Positions 51,272-59,723 of a stretch of 64,000 nucleotides of DNA are shown piece after piece (position 1 is the first letter of the stretch; each line of letters opens with the position of its first letter). The stretch spans positions 248,001-312,000 of the forward strand of contig NZ_VZPP01000001.1 of the NCBI RefSeq assembly GCF_008801475.1, written 5' to 3'. Origin of the DNA: Pseudomonas moorei (lineage in GTDB: Bacteria; Pseudomonadota; Gammaproteobacteria; Pseudomonadales; Pseudomonadaceae). A program made the position numbers and the translations under genes. The notes beneath the pieces are model-generated. The model had not been told where the DNA came from. It ran no database searches and worked only from the letters and a program-made list of their open reading frames with translations.

Positions 51272-52141
51272 TTAGAAACGCATTCGCACGGCGAGTTCGA
51301 TAAAGGCCCGCGTCGCCGGTGAGGCCTGACGCCGATCCAGCACTGCCAGGCCGACCTCCCGTACCACTGCGGGCGACAGCGGTTTTTTTACATAGCGCCG
51401 GTCGCTGTGTTCCGGCAGCGAGCTTTCTGCAACGACGGTCACCCCATCACCGCGCGCCACCGTATCCAGCGTGCTCAGCAGTTGCGAGCAGCGATAGCGG
51501 ATGTTTGGGGTCAAGCGCGCGGCGCTGAACAGCCGTGAAACCAGTTCCGATGAGCCGGCCTCGGTCAGCACAAAGGGGGCGTGGCACAGCTCGGCCAGGC
51601 TCAAGCTGTCGCGGGTCGCCAGCGGATGATCTACCGGCAGCAACGCGACCATCTGGTCCTGGATCAGGGCAACCGTGTCGAAACGCTCTTCGGGCAGCAC
51701 CACGAAGCCGATATCGATGCGTCGTTGTTCGAGCCACTGAATCACCTGCCGGTCCGGGCCTTCATCAATGTGCACTTCGATACCAGGGTGCGTGGCGCGG
51801 TAGTGCTGCAGGATTTTTGGCAACAATTTGATCGAGGATGTAGGGCCGAACGAGCCGATGCGCAAAGTCCCGCGCTTCATCCCGCGAGCGTCGGCCGCTT
51901 CCTGGCGCAAGGTGTCGGCCAGGCCCAGCATGGCGCGGGCACGCATCAGCAATTGCTGGCCGATATCGCTCAACTCGATGGGGGACTGATGGCGGCGCAA
52001 CAGCTCCACCCCCAGTTCCTGTTCCAGGGATTTGAGGGCATGTGAAACCGCGGATTGGGAAATCCCCAGGCGATTGGCCGCCGCCGTAAAGCCCTGCAGT
52101 TCGGCGACGAGGGAGAAGATCTCCAGTTGGGTGAGGGTCAT
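51272..52141 (-). CDS. LysR-family transcriptional regulator
   Basis: A 289-residue LTTR. The N-terminal winged HTH is MTLTQLEIFSLVAELQGFTA, AANRLGISQSAVSHALKSLE. The C-terminal two-lobed effector domain follows (RKGTLRIGSFGPTSSIKLLP-like, here MKRGTLRIGSFGPTSSIKLL). It is divergent from a DMT-family exporter 76 bp away, which it probably regulates. A palindrome covers its own start codon. Confidence 0.92.
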   Translation of the reverse strand: MTLTQLEIFSLVAELQGFTAAANRLGISQSAVSHALKSLEQELGVELLRRHQSPIELSDIGQQLLMRARAMLGLADTLRQEAADARGMKRGTLRIGSFGPTSSIKLLPKILQHYRATHPGIEVHIDEGPDRQVIQWLEQRRIDIGFVVLPEERFDTVALIQDQMVALLPVDHPLATRDSLSLAELCHAPFVLTEAGSSELVSRLFSAARLTPNIRYRCSQLLSTLDTVARGDGVTVVAESSLPEHSDRRYVKKPLSPAVVREVGLAVLDRRQASPATRAFIELAVRMRF

Positions 52142-52155
52142 GAGTATTTACTCAT
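52140..52155. promoter_or_regulatory. Palindrome ATGAGT-N4-ACTCAT between lysR and the exporter gene
   Basis: A 6-bp-arm inverted repeat overlapping the LysR start codon in a 76-bp divergent spacer. Possible LTTR autoregulatory site. Confidence 0.4.
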
Positions 52156-52217
52156 TTTACGATGATCAAGTATTAGTTGAATGATACGCCCCGCAATCCA
52201 TCCTCCGTTGGGTCCGT

Positions 52218-53162
52218 ATGACGATTTTTGAGAAAAGCCTGTCCAGCCCCTCCGATGCGCCGATTTACCTGAAACTGGCGACCGTCACGATGATCTGGGG
52301 CGGTACCTTTGTGGCGGGGCGGTTTGTGGCCGACAGCCTCAGTCCGTTGTTTGCCGCCAGCTTGCGATTCCTGCTCGCCAGCGTGGCGTTACGGGTGTTT
52401 TTATTCATGGCGCGCATACCACTGGCGCGACCCAGTCCCAAGCAATGGTTGCAGTTGGCGCTACTGGGCTTTTTCGGGATCTTCTTTTACAACCTGTGCT
52501 TCTTCTATGGCCTGCACTACATCAACGCCTCGCGGGCATCGCTCATTGTGGCGCTGAACCCGGCCGTGATCGGACTGGCCTCATGGCTGCTATTTAAGGA
52601 GCGCCTGAGCCGGGCAAAGGTGCTGGGTATCGCGGTCTGCATCGCCGGGGCGAGCCTGGTCATCGTCAGCCGCCATCGGCCAATATCGGTCAGCAACGAC
52701 GATGCCTGGATCGGCGATCTGCTGATTTTCGGTTGCGTGCTCGGCTGGGGCATTTATTCGCTGTGCTCCAGAGAGCTGAATCAAAGCCTGGGCCCGGTGC
52801 AAACGGTGACCTGGTCGATTTTGCTCGGCACGGCGATGCTCTGGCTGACCTGTGCCGTCGGCGGGGAACTGAGCATGGCGGCGCTGATCCATCTCGGCCC
52901 TCGACAGTGGATGAGCCTGATGTACCTGGGCGTGCTGGGCTCGGCATTGGCCTATATCGGTTACTACGACGGCATCCGCAAAATCGGCGCGACCCGCTCC
53001 GGGGTGTTCATTGCCTTGAATCCACTGACGGCGGTGATCCTCGGTGCGCTGCTGTTGGGCGAGCCGCTGACGCCTGCGATGTGCCTGGGAGGAGGGCTGA
53101 TCATGGCGGGGATTTTCCTGTGCAATAAACCCCTTGCACACCCGGGGAAAAAGGGGATTTGA
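52218..53162 (+). CDS. EamA/DMT-family transporter
   Basis: A 314-residue inner-membrane protein with ten predicted helices in two EamA repeats (first near LATVTMIWGGTFVAGRFVAD, second near LIFGCVLGWGIYSLCSRELN). The family exports amino acids and metabolites. The substrate is unknown. Control by the divergent LysR gene is likely. Confidence 0.9.
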   Translation: MTIFEKSLSSPSDAPIYLKLATVTMIWGGTFVAGRFVADSLSPLFAASLRFLLASVALRVFLFMARIPLARPSPKQWLQLALLGFFGIFFYNLCFFYGLHYINASRASLIVALNPAVIGLASWLLFKERLSRAKVLGIAVCIAGASLVIVSRHRPISVSNDDAWIGDLLIFGCVLGWGIYSLCSRELNQSLGPVQTVTWSILLGTAMLWLTCAVGGELSMAALIHLGPRQWMSLMYLGVLGSALAYIGYYDGIRKIGATRSGVFIALNPLTAVILGALLLGEPLTPAMCLGGGLIMAGIFLCNKPLAHPGKKGI

Positions 53163-53411
53163 TACAGAAGGCGGACAAACTGATTTACGCTGTGTAGAAT
53201 CAGGTTACGCATACAAGAATAAACGACTTCTGGCAGCAGAAGCCTCGCCCGCAAAAGCCTTGGGTCGACAATGAAGATATTCGGGTTCCAATTGATCTAC
53301 GGTGACTTTCTCGCCCGCAGCGTGCGGGGCATCTCCTGCGCGCCACCCTCCGGTCTCAGCATCGCTAGCAACTAACGTTTGTTAATTCCAAAAGCATGAT
53401 GAGGCGCCAAA

Positions 53412-54488
53412 ATGGCAGATTTATACGAAAACCCAATGGGCCTGATGGGCTTTGAGTTCATCGAATTCGCATCGCCAACCCCGAATACCCTGGAGCCGAT
53501 CTTCGAGATCATGGGCTTCACCAAGGTCGCGACCCACCGCTCCAAAGACGTGCACCTTTATCGTCAGGGTGCGATCAACCTGATCCTCAACAACGAACCG
53601 CACAGCGTGGCCTCGTACTTTGCGGCCGAACATGGTCCGTCGGTGTGCGGTATGGCGTTCCGGGTCAAGGATTCGCAGAAAGCCTACAAGCGTGCCCTGG
53701 AGCTCGGTGCCCAGCCGATCCACATCGAAACCGGTCCGATGGAGCTGAACCTGCCGGCGATCAAAGGTATTGGCGGCGCGCCGCTGTACCTGATCGACCG
53801 CTTTGGTGAAGGCAGCTCGATCTACGACATCGACTTCGTGTTCATTGAAGGTGTTGACCGTCACCCGGTCGGTGCCGGCCTGAAGATCATCGATCACCTG
53901 ACCCACAACGTGTATCGCGGGCGCATGGCCTACTGGGCCAATTTCTACGAGAAGCTGTTTAACTTCCGTGAAATCCGTTACTTCGATATCAAGGGCGAAT
54001 ACACCGGCCTGACCTCCAAGGCCATGACCGCGCCGGACGGCATGATCCGCATCCCGTTGAACGAAGAGTCGTCCAAGGGCGCCGGGCAGATCGAAGAGTT
54101 CCTGATGCAGTTCAACGGCGAGGGCATCCAGCACGTGGCCTTCCTCAGTGATGACCTGATCAAGACCTGGGATCACCTGAAAAGCATCGGCATGCGCTTC
54201 ATGACCGCGCCGCCGGACACCTACTACGAAATGCTTGAAGGCCGTTTGCCGAACCACGGCGAGCCGGTGGGCGAATTGCAAGCGCGGGGCATTTTGCTGG
54301 ACGGTTCGTCCGAGTCGGGCGACAAGCGCCTGCTGTTGCAGATCTTCTCGGAAACCCTGATGGGGCCGGTGTTCTTCGAGTTCATTCAGCGTAAAGGCGA
54401 CGATGGTTTCGGCGAAGGCAACTTCAAGGCGCTGTTCGAATCCATCGAGCGCGACCAGGTGCGTCGTGGCGTGCTGTCCACCGACTAA
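53412..54488 (+). CDS. hpd: 4-Hydroxyphenylpyruvate dioxygenase
   Basis: A 358-residue Fe(II) dioxygenase converting 4-hydroxyphenylpyruvate to homogentisate in tyrosine degradation. The iron ligands are His162 ([10 protein letters not shown]), His241 ([10 protein letters not shown]) and Glu323 ([10 protein letters not shown]), as in P. fluorescens HPPD. The length and N-terminus ([20 protein letters not shown]) match. The upstream 249 bp contain a short palindrome (TAACGTTTGTTA, 53373-53384) of unknown use. No hmg genes are adjacent. Confidence 0.96.
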   Translation: MADLYENPMGLMGFEFIEFASPTPNTLEPIFEIMGFTKVATHRSKDVHLYRQGAINLILNNEPHSVASYFAAEHGPSVCGMAFRVKDSQKAYKRALELGAQPIHIETGPMELNLPAIKGIGGAPLYLIDRFGEGSSIYDIDFVFIEGVDRHPVGAGLKIIDHLTHNVYRGRMAYWANFYEKLFNFREIRYFDIKGEYTGLTSKAMTAPDGMIRIPLNEESSKGAGQIEEFLMQFNGEGIQHVAFLSDDLIKTWDHLKSIGMRFMTAPPDTYYEMLEGRLPNHGEPVGELQARGILLDGSSESGDKRLLLQIFSETLMGPVFFEFIQRKGDDGFGEGNFKALFESIERDQVRRGVLSTD

Positions 54489-54508
54489 GCCCTAACGCTG
54501 ATGAACGG

Positions 54509-54596
54509 GTGGGAGCGGGCCTGCTCGCGATAGCGGTTGTGCATTCAACACCCATGTTGACTCACATACCGCCCTCGCGAGCAGGCTCGCTCCCAC
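54509..54596. repeat. REPIN between hpd and rarD
   Basis: GTGGGAGCGGGCCTGCTCGC(GA) at 54509-54530 and TCGCGAGCAGGCTCGCTCCC(AC) at 54575-54596, inverted, with a 44-bp spacer. It lies in the convergent hpd/rarD gap, where it may also act as an mRNA end. Confidence 0.85.
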
Positions 54597-54614
54597 ATTT
54601 GTTTCTGGGGTAGG

Positions 54615-55496
54615 TTAAGGTCTGCGCTGTCGCATTAGATGCTTGAACCCTTCGAACACCAGCACCAGCACCGCCATCCAGATCGGGATATAGGTCAGCC
54701 ATTCGCCGGCCTTGATGCTTTCCCCCAGCAGCAACGCGACGCCCAGCAACAGCACGGGCTCGACGTAACTCAACAGTCCAAACAGGCTGAACGGCAGCAA
54801 GCGACTGGCGATGATATAGACCACCAGCGCCGACGCGCTGATCACGCCGAGCAACGGGATCAGCAGCGATAGCCAGGGATGCTGGTCAAACACGTTGAAG
54901 CCCTGTTCACCACTCTGCACGAACCAGAATGCCACCGGAAGGGTCAGGCTCATGTCCAGCCACAAGCCACCGAGGTTGTCCGTTGCCAGGCGCTTGCGCA
55001 CGACGAAATAGGTGGGGTAGCCGATGCACACCAGCAAGGTCGCCCAGGAAAATCCGCCGACCTGATACACCTCGTTGATCACGCCGAGGCAGGCGAAAAA
55101 CACGGCGATTTTTTGCAGGTAGGAGAGGCGTTCACCATAGGCCAGCCGGCCGGTCAGGACCATGCTCAGCGGTAACAGAAAATACCCCAGCGACACATCC
55201 AGGCTATAGCCATTGAGTGGCGCCCACATGAACAGCCAGAGCTGCACGCTGACCAGGGCCGAAGAGATGATCAGGGCAAGCAACAGAACAGGTCGGCGTG
55301 CGACTCGCCGCACAATGTCGACGACGCGTTTCCACTCCCCGGACATCACCATGAACACGGTCATGCACGGCACCGTGAGCAACATGCGCCAGCCGAAGAT
55401 TTCCACGCCACTCAAGGGCGTGAGCAGCGATGTGTAGTAATACATGACGGCAAACAGCACCGAGGCTGAAACCGATAGAGCGATACCTTTAGACAA
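54615..55496 (-). CDS. rarD: RarD-like EamA transporter
   Basis: A 293-residue, ten-helix DMT-superfamily protein starting MSKGIALSVSASVLFAVMYY. The segments SGVEIFGWRMLLTVPCMTVF and SYVEPVLLLGVALLLGESIK are typical of RarD. The family's substrate is unsettled. Homologues are often called chloramphenicol-sensitive protein, a label from old phenotype data. Confidence 0.85.
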   Translation of the reverse strand: MSKGIALSVSASVLFAVMYYYTSLLTPLSGVEIFGWRMLLTVPCMTVFMVMSGEWKRVVDIVRRVARRPVLLLALIISSALVSVQLWLFMWAPLNGYSLDVSLGYFLLPLSMVLTGRLAYGERLSYLQKIAVFFACLGVINEVYQVGGFSWATLLVCIGYPTYFVVRKRLATDNLGGLWLDMSLTLPVAFWFVQSGEQGFNVFDQHPWLSLLIPLLGVISASALVVYIIASRLLPFSLFGLLSYVEPVLLLGVALLLGESIKAGEWLTYIPIWMAVLVLVFEGFKHLMRQRRP

Positions 55497-55609
55497 ACTG
55501 TCCTCGCGTGATTGAAGGTGAAACGGGGCGCGCAGGATACGTGGTTTTTGTGCGGAATATTGGCCGTATGATCAATATTCACAACATTTTGGGCAAGACC
55601 CGAAACCCT

Positions 55610-55635
55610 GTGGGAGCGGGCAAGCCAACTCCCAC
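55610..55635. repeat. Single REP hairpin
   Basis: GTGGGAG ... CTCCCAC with an inner CGGGCAAGCCAA, 26 bp, just past the aldo/keto reductase stop. It can serve as an mRNA 3' stabiliser. Confidence 0.7.
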
Positions 55636-55650
55636 AAGTGAAATGTATCG

Positions 55651-56664
55651 TCAGTTAGTCAGCGGTTTACGACCCGACACGAAATGGCTCACGTCATTGA
55701 AACCCGGCGTCGACGCATGCCCCGGCGTCACCAGCGAATCGATGAACGCTTCATCTTCAGCCGTAATCCTGACCGCCTGAGCCTTAGTGTAGGCATCCCA
55801 TTGTGCTTCGGTGCGCGGGCCGACGATGGCCGAAGTGACGGCGCTGTTGTTCAGCACCCAGGCGATGGCGAACTCGACCATGCCGACGCCGCGTTCCCGG
55901 GTGTATTGCTGGATCTGTTGGGCAATGCGCAGGGACTCGACACGCCATTCAGTTTCCAGGATGCGTTTGTCCTGGCGCCCGGCGCGGCTGTTGGCGTCCG
56001 GCGTGACATCCGGCGCGTACTTGCCGCTGAGCACGCCGCGCGCCAACGGACTGTAAGGCACCACGCCCAAACCGTAGTTTTGTGCGGCGGTGATCTGCTC
56101 GGTCTCGGCCTGGCGGTTGACGATGTTGTACAGCGGCTGGCTGATCACCGGCCGGTCGACGCCGAGTTTGTCGGCGACGCGAATCACCTCGGCAATGCGC
56201 CAGCCACGATAATTCGACAGGCCCCAATAACGGATCTTGCCCTGGCGGATCAAATCGCCGATGGCCGATACGGTGACCTCCAGCGGCGTGTTGTGGTCCT
56301 CGCGATGCAGGTAATAGAGGTCGACGTAGTCGGTGCCCAGGCGCGTCAGGCTGGCCTCGATGCCATTGAAGATGTGCTTGCGGCTCAGACCGCTGCGGTT
56401 CGGTACGCCATCCACCGGGCCGAAACCGACCTTGGTGGCCAGCACCCATTCCTGGCGTCGACTGGCGATCGCTTCACCGACGATTTCTTCGGAGTGACCC
56501 TGGGTATAGACGTCGGCGGTGTCGATGAAATTGATGCCCTGGTCCCAGGCCTTGTCGATGATTCGCAGGGAATCTTCGGTGCTGGTCTGTTCGCCGAACA
56601 TCATCGTGCCCAGGGTCAGGGTGGAGACCTGCAGGCCTGAATGGCCCAGCGTGCGGTAGCTCAT
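55651..56664 (-). CDS. Aldo/keto reductase
   Basis: A 337-residue NADPH-dependent TIM-barrel reductase of the YajO/potassium-channel-beta type. The catalytic tetrad is visible: Asp and Tyr in FIDTADVYTQGHSEE, Lys in VLATKVGFG and His in LYYLHREDHNTP. The cofactor-binding loop follows in SPLARGVLSGKYAP. It is a single-gene unit flanked by REP elements. The substrate is unknown. Confidence 0.92.
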   Translation of the reverse strand: MSYRTLGHSGLQVSTLTLGTMMFGEQTSTEDSLRIIDKAWDQGINFIDTADVYTQGHSEEIVGEAIASRRQEWVLATKVGFGPVDGVPNRSGLSRKHIFNGIEASLTRLGTDYVDLYYLHREDHNTPLEVTVSAIGDLIRQGKIRYWGLSNYRGWRIAEVIRVADKLGVDRPVISQPLYNIVNRQAETEQITAAQNYGLGVVPYSPLARGVLSGKYAPDVTPDANSRAGRQDKRILETEWRVESLRIAQQIQQYTRERGVGMVEFAIAWVLNNSAVTSAIVGPRTEAQWDAYTKAQAVRITAEDEAFIDSLVTPGHASTPGFNDVSHFVSGRKPLTN

Positions 56665-56751
56665 GACGAAATCCTTTTACCGATGGGAAAGGCTCAATCA
56701 AATACCAGAACCACCGCAGGGAGCAAAATGAAAAATCGATCAAATCGAAAT

Positions 56752-56773
56752 GTGGGAACGGGCTCGCTCCCAC
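56752..56773. repeat. Single REP-like hairpin
   Basis: GTGGGAACGGGCTCGCTCCCAC, arms GTGGGA/TCCCAC. It lies 14 bp beyond the stop of the chimeric transporter/usher frame. Confidence 0.65.
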
Positions 56774-56787
56774 AAAGGGAACCCGGA

Positions 56788-59652
56788 TCAGGCGCGCAAA
56801 GTGCGGGTCATGCGCAACGCCAACAAACTCCCGCAAACAATCACGCCCGCCAACAGGTATAACGCCGCATCGGTCGACCCGGTGCTGTCCTTGACCCAAC
56901 CCACCAGGTAAGGGCTGAGGAACCCGGCCATTTGCCCCATGGAGTTGATCAGCGCCAAGCCGCCAGCCGCCGCGCCGGCACTGAGCAGCGCGGTCGGCAC
57001 TGGCCAGAACATCGGCAGGCCGGTGAGGGCGCCCATGGTGGCGATGGTCAGGCCGAGGATCGCAATGGCCGGATTGGCGGCGAAGTTCACCGCGATCAGC
57101 AAGCCCAGCGCTCCCATCAGCATTGGCACGACCAGGTGCCAGCGGCGCTCTTTGCGCAAGTCGGCCGAGCGACCCACGATCAACATGAACACGGCGGCGA
57201 GCAGGTACGGAATCGCACTCAACCAGCCGATTACGAGGTTATCGCTGAAGCCCAGGTTCTTGATGATCGACGGCAGCCAGAAATTGATCGCATAGACACC
57301 GCTCTGGATGCAGAAATAGATCAGGCCAAACGCCCAGATCGCCGGGTTCTTGAACACCGCCAGCAACGAATCAGTCGTTGTTTTCGGTTTGTTCGCCAGG
57401 TCTTCGGCATGGTCAGCCTCAAGCACAGAGCGCTCATGCGGCGTCAACCGGCATTGCTGGGTAGGTTGTTCGCCCCAGCGGACGTTGAGGGTCTGTGGTC
57501 GGTCATCCGTGGTGAGCATGACTTGACCGGCCTGGCCGACCAGGCCGATCACGGCATCTTCGTCATCGCGCACTTGCGCACCGAAGGGCAGAGGCTGCTC
57601 GCCGTACGTGGCACTGATGACCACGCGGCTGACCGTACGGGCGGCGAATGTGCTCTTGACCACCGCGCCACGTCGAGGCACCACCTGGGTGGTGCCATTG
57701 TCGATTTCGACGTCAGGGCCCAGCTGATCGGTTTGCAGTTCGACCTGATTGACCCGATAAGGACGCAGGTATGGCACCAGGGCATAGCCGCGCTCGTTGG
57801 TGCGCACACCCGGTGCGTTGGCGATTGCGACGTCTTTGATCCCGGGCACTTCCACCAGGCCAGCGGTTTCCCCCAGGTATGGTCCGAACTCGATACCTTC
57901 GCCATGCAGCAGCACCGCGCCAGTCGCGTTAATGGAGAGATTGCGGTAATCGTTACCTTGGGTCACGCCGGCACCGAGATTGCCGAAGGTCGTTTGATAA
58001 CCCATGGACAGTTCTGCCGACTGCTGGCGGTTGTCCTGGTTGGCCACGGCCGCGCGGTAGTTGAAGCGGTTCTCGTCAAGCACACCATTGAGGCTGGCAC
58101 GCTGGCTGTAAGCGTTGCCATTCCTTTGCATGTCGAAGGTCGCCGAGTTGGTGTGCCCGAACCCCAGGGGCAGGGACACGCTCAGGCCGATCTGTCGATC
58201 GCTGTGGTCGTTTCTGTCAGTCAGGGACTGGCTGGCAAACAGCGTGTAGCCAATACCGCGGTGCTGGGTATTGAAGTTCAACTGAAACTGGCGGCGTTGA
58301 TAGTCGGTGCGCCAGTACTCTTCCTGGGACAAGGTCAGCGTCAACGAGCTTTGCGGGGTCAGGTTCTGATACACCGCGGCTTCCAGACGGCTGCGCCGGC
58401 TGCCACGGAAACTGCTGTCCTGGCTGCGCTGGCGAACGGCTTCGTCGAAGTCACGATAGCCTTCGGTGGAATAGCGATAACCGGCGAAACGCAGGCTGGT
58501 ACGGGTGGGGAATGTCTTGCCATATTTGACCGCGTAACTCATCCCCTGTACCGAGTCCAGGTCGCGGGTGTCGATATCGGCATCGGAGCGCGTGATGTCC
58601 AGTGCCAGCGCACCGACGCTGCCCAGATCCTTGGCAACGCCCAGGTTGGTGGCCCGATAGTACTCGCCGGTCATCAAGCCGCCGTAGAGTGTCGTGCCCC
58701 AACCGGTGCCCAAGGCCAGGGTGCCTTGCCACAACAGCGGGTCGTCGATGTGGCTGGCGGCGTTGTAGCGGCCGACGGCGGCGTTGTAGCGCCACGTGCC
58801 TTCGCGCAGCAGATTGCCCAGGGATGCATAGGGCTGGATAAAACGCCGCACTTGACCATCGGCTTCGGTCAATACGACTTCCAGCTCGCCACTGCCGCCA
58901 CCGGTGTTCAAGTCGTCGATCACGTAAGGGCCGGCACTGACATAGGTGGAGTAAATCGGATAGCCGTTCTGTCGGACCTCCAGCCGGGCCCGGCTCAGCG
59001 CCACGCCGCGGATGACCGGCGCATAGCCTTGCATCGCGTCGGGCAACATGCCGACGTCCGAACTGATCAGCGCACCCTTGATCGGCAGGCTTTTGAACAC
59101 ATCGCCACCGGTGAACGCTTCACCCAGCGTGAGGTTGGCGTGCAGGCCGGGCAAATCCCGTTGCGCATAGGTGTAGGCACGGGTCCATTCACGATCACCG
59201 TGGCTGTCCTGGCGCCCACTCTGGTTGGTGCGCAAGCGCCAGGGTCCCAGGTTGAGGCCGGCGTTGAGGTACAGGTCCTGGCTATTGTTGGCACCGTAGC
59301 GATTAGCGCCTTGTTGGGCAGACGCCTGGTAGTTGATGAACGCGGCGTTGATGCCTTCGTCCCAACGCTCGGGATCGACATGGCCGGCGACGTTGCGGCG
59401 CATGGCGATCTGCGGAACGGACAGTGCCAGCTGCAACTGTCCGCCATCGAACTCGCTGCGGGCACCATCGATGAGCGTGACGAGGTTGATGCAGCTCGAC
59501 TTCAGTTGTTCGGGATGGGCAACGGCATCGAGCTTGACGCCAAACTGTTCCAGCAGGTCGGCACTCAGACAAGGAACAAGGTCATCACCTCCCTGTTGGA
59601 CAAAGTCCAGTTCATGCCGCCCCAGATATTCATGGTTCACCCGAACTTCCAC
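56788..59652 (-). CDS. Chimeric ORF: fimbrial usher (5'-truncated) fused to C-terminal half of an MFS transporter
   Basis: A 954-codon open frame made of two unrelated genes. Residues 1 to about 742 are an outer-membrane usher of the chaperone-usher pathway, from inside the N-terminal domain (VRVNHEYLGRHELDF) through the beta barrel, plug and C-terminal domains (LPFGAQVRDDEDAVIGLVGQ, WGEQPTQQC). The signal peptide and first 20-odd residues are missing. At CRLT-PHER it continues in frame into helices 7-12 of an ACS-type MFS permease, entered at its central cytoplasmic loop. Neither half is complete: the usher cannot be secreted and the permease lacks helices 1-6. It is likely a pseudogene scar, though no stop or frameshift interrupts it. 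Confidence 0.75.
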   Translation of the reverse strand: MEVRVNHEYLGRHELDFVQQGGDDLVPCLSADLLEQFGVKLDAVAHPEQLKSSCINLVTLIDGARSEFDGGQLQLALSVPQIAMRRNVAGHVDPERWDEGINAAFINYQASAQQGANRYGANNSQDLYLNAGLNLGPWRLRTNQSGRQDSHGDREWTRAYTYAQRDLPGLHANLTLGEAFTGGDVFKSLPIKGALISSDVGMLPDAMQGYAPVIRGVALSRARLEVRQNGYPIYSTYVSAGPYVIDDLNTGGGSGELEVVLTEADGQVRRFIQPYASLGNLLREGTWRYNAAVGRYNAASHIDDPLLWQGTLALGTGWGTTLYGGLMTGEYYRATNLGVAKDLGSVGALALDITRSDADIDTRDLDSVQGMSYAVKYGKTFPTRTSLRFAGYRYSTEGYRDFDEAVRQRSQDSSFRGSRRSRLEAAVYQNLTPQSSLTLTLSQEEYWRTDYQRRQFQLNFNTQHRGIGYTLFASQSLTDRNDHSDRQIGLSVSLPLGFGHTNSATFDMQRNGNAYSQRASLNGVLDENRFNYRAAVANQDNRQQSAELSMGYQTTFGNLGAGVTQGNDYRNLSINATGAVLLHGEGIEFGPYLGETAGLVEVPGIKDVAIANAPGVRTNERGYALVPYLRPYRVNQVELQTDQLGPDVEIDNGTTQVVPRRGAVVKSTFAARTVSRVVISATYGEQPLPFGAQVRDDEDAVIGLVGQAGQVMLTTDDRPQTLNVRWGEQPTQQCRLTPHERSVLEADHAEDLANKPKTTTDSLLAVFKNPAIWAFGLIYFCIQSGVYAINFWLPSIIKNLGFSDNLVIGWLSAIPYLLAAVFMLIVGRSADLRKERRWHLVVPMLMGALGLLIAVNFAANPAIAILGLTIATMGALTGLPMFWPVPTALLSAGAAAGGLALINSMGQMAGFLSPYLVGWVKDSTGSTDAALYLLAGVIVCGSLLALRMTRTLRA

Positions 59653-59723
59653 ACGATAGCGGCCCGGGCCGAGGTCCTCATGGCTGGCCAGCGCCTGCAG
59701 CGCCAGATGGCCAAAGTCACGAG

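Noticed and set aside
55555..55580. Inverted repeat GAATATT...AATATTC before rarD
   Set aside because: AT-rich 7-bp arms can arise by chance, and no regulator or promoter geometry supports an operator.
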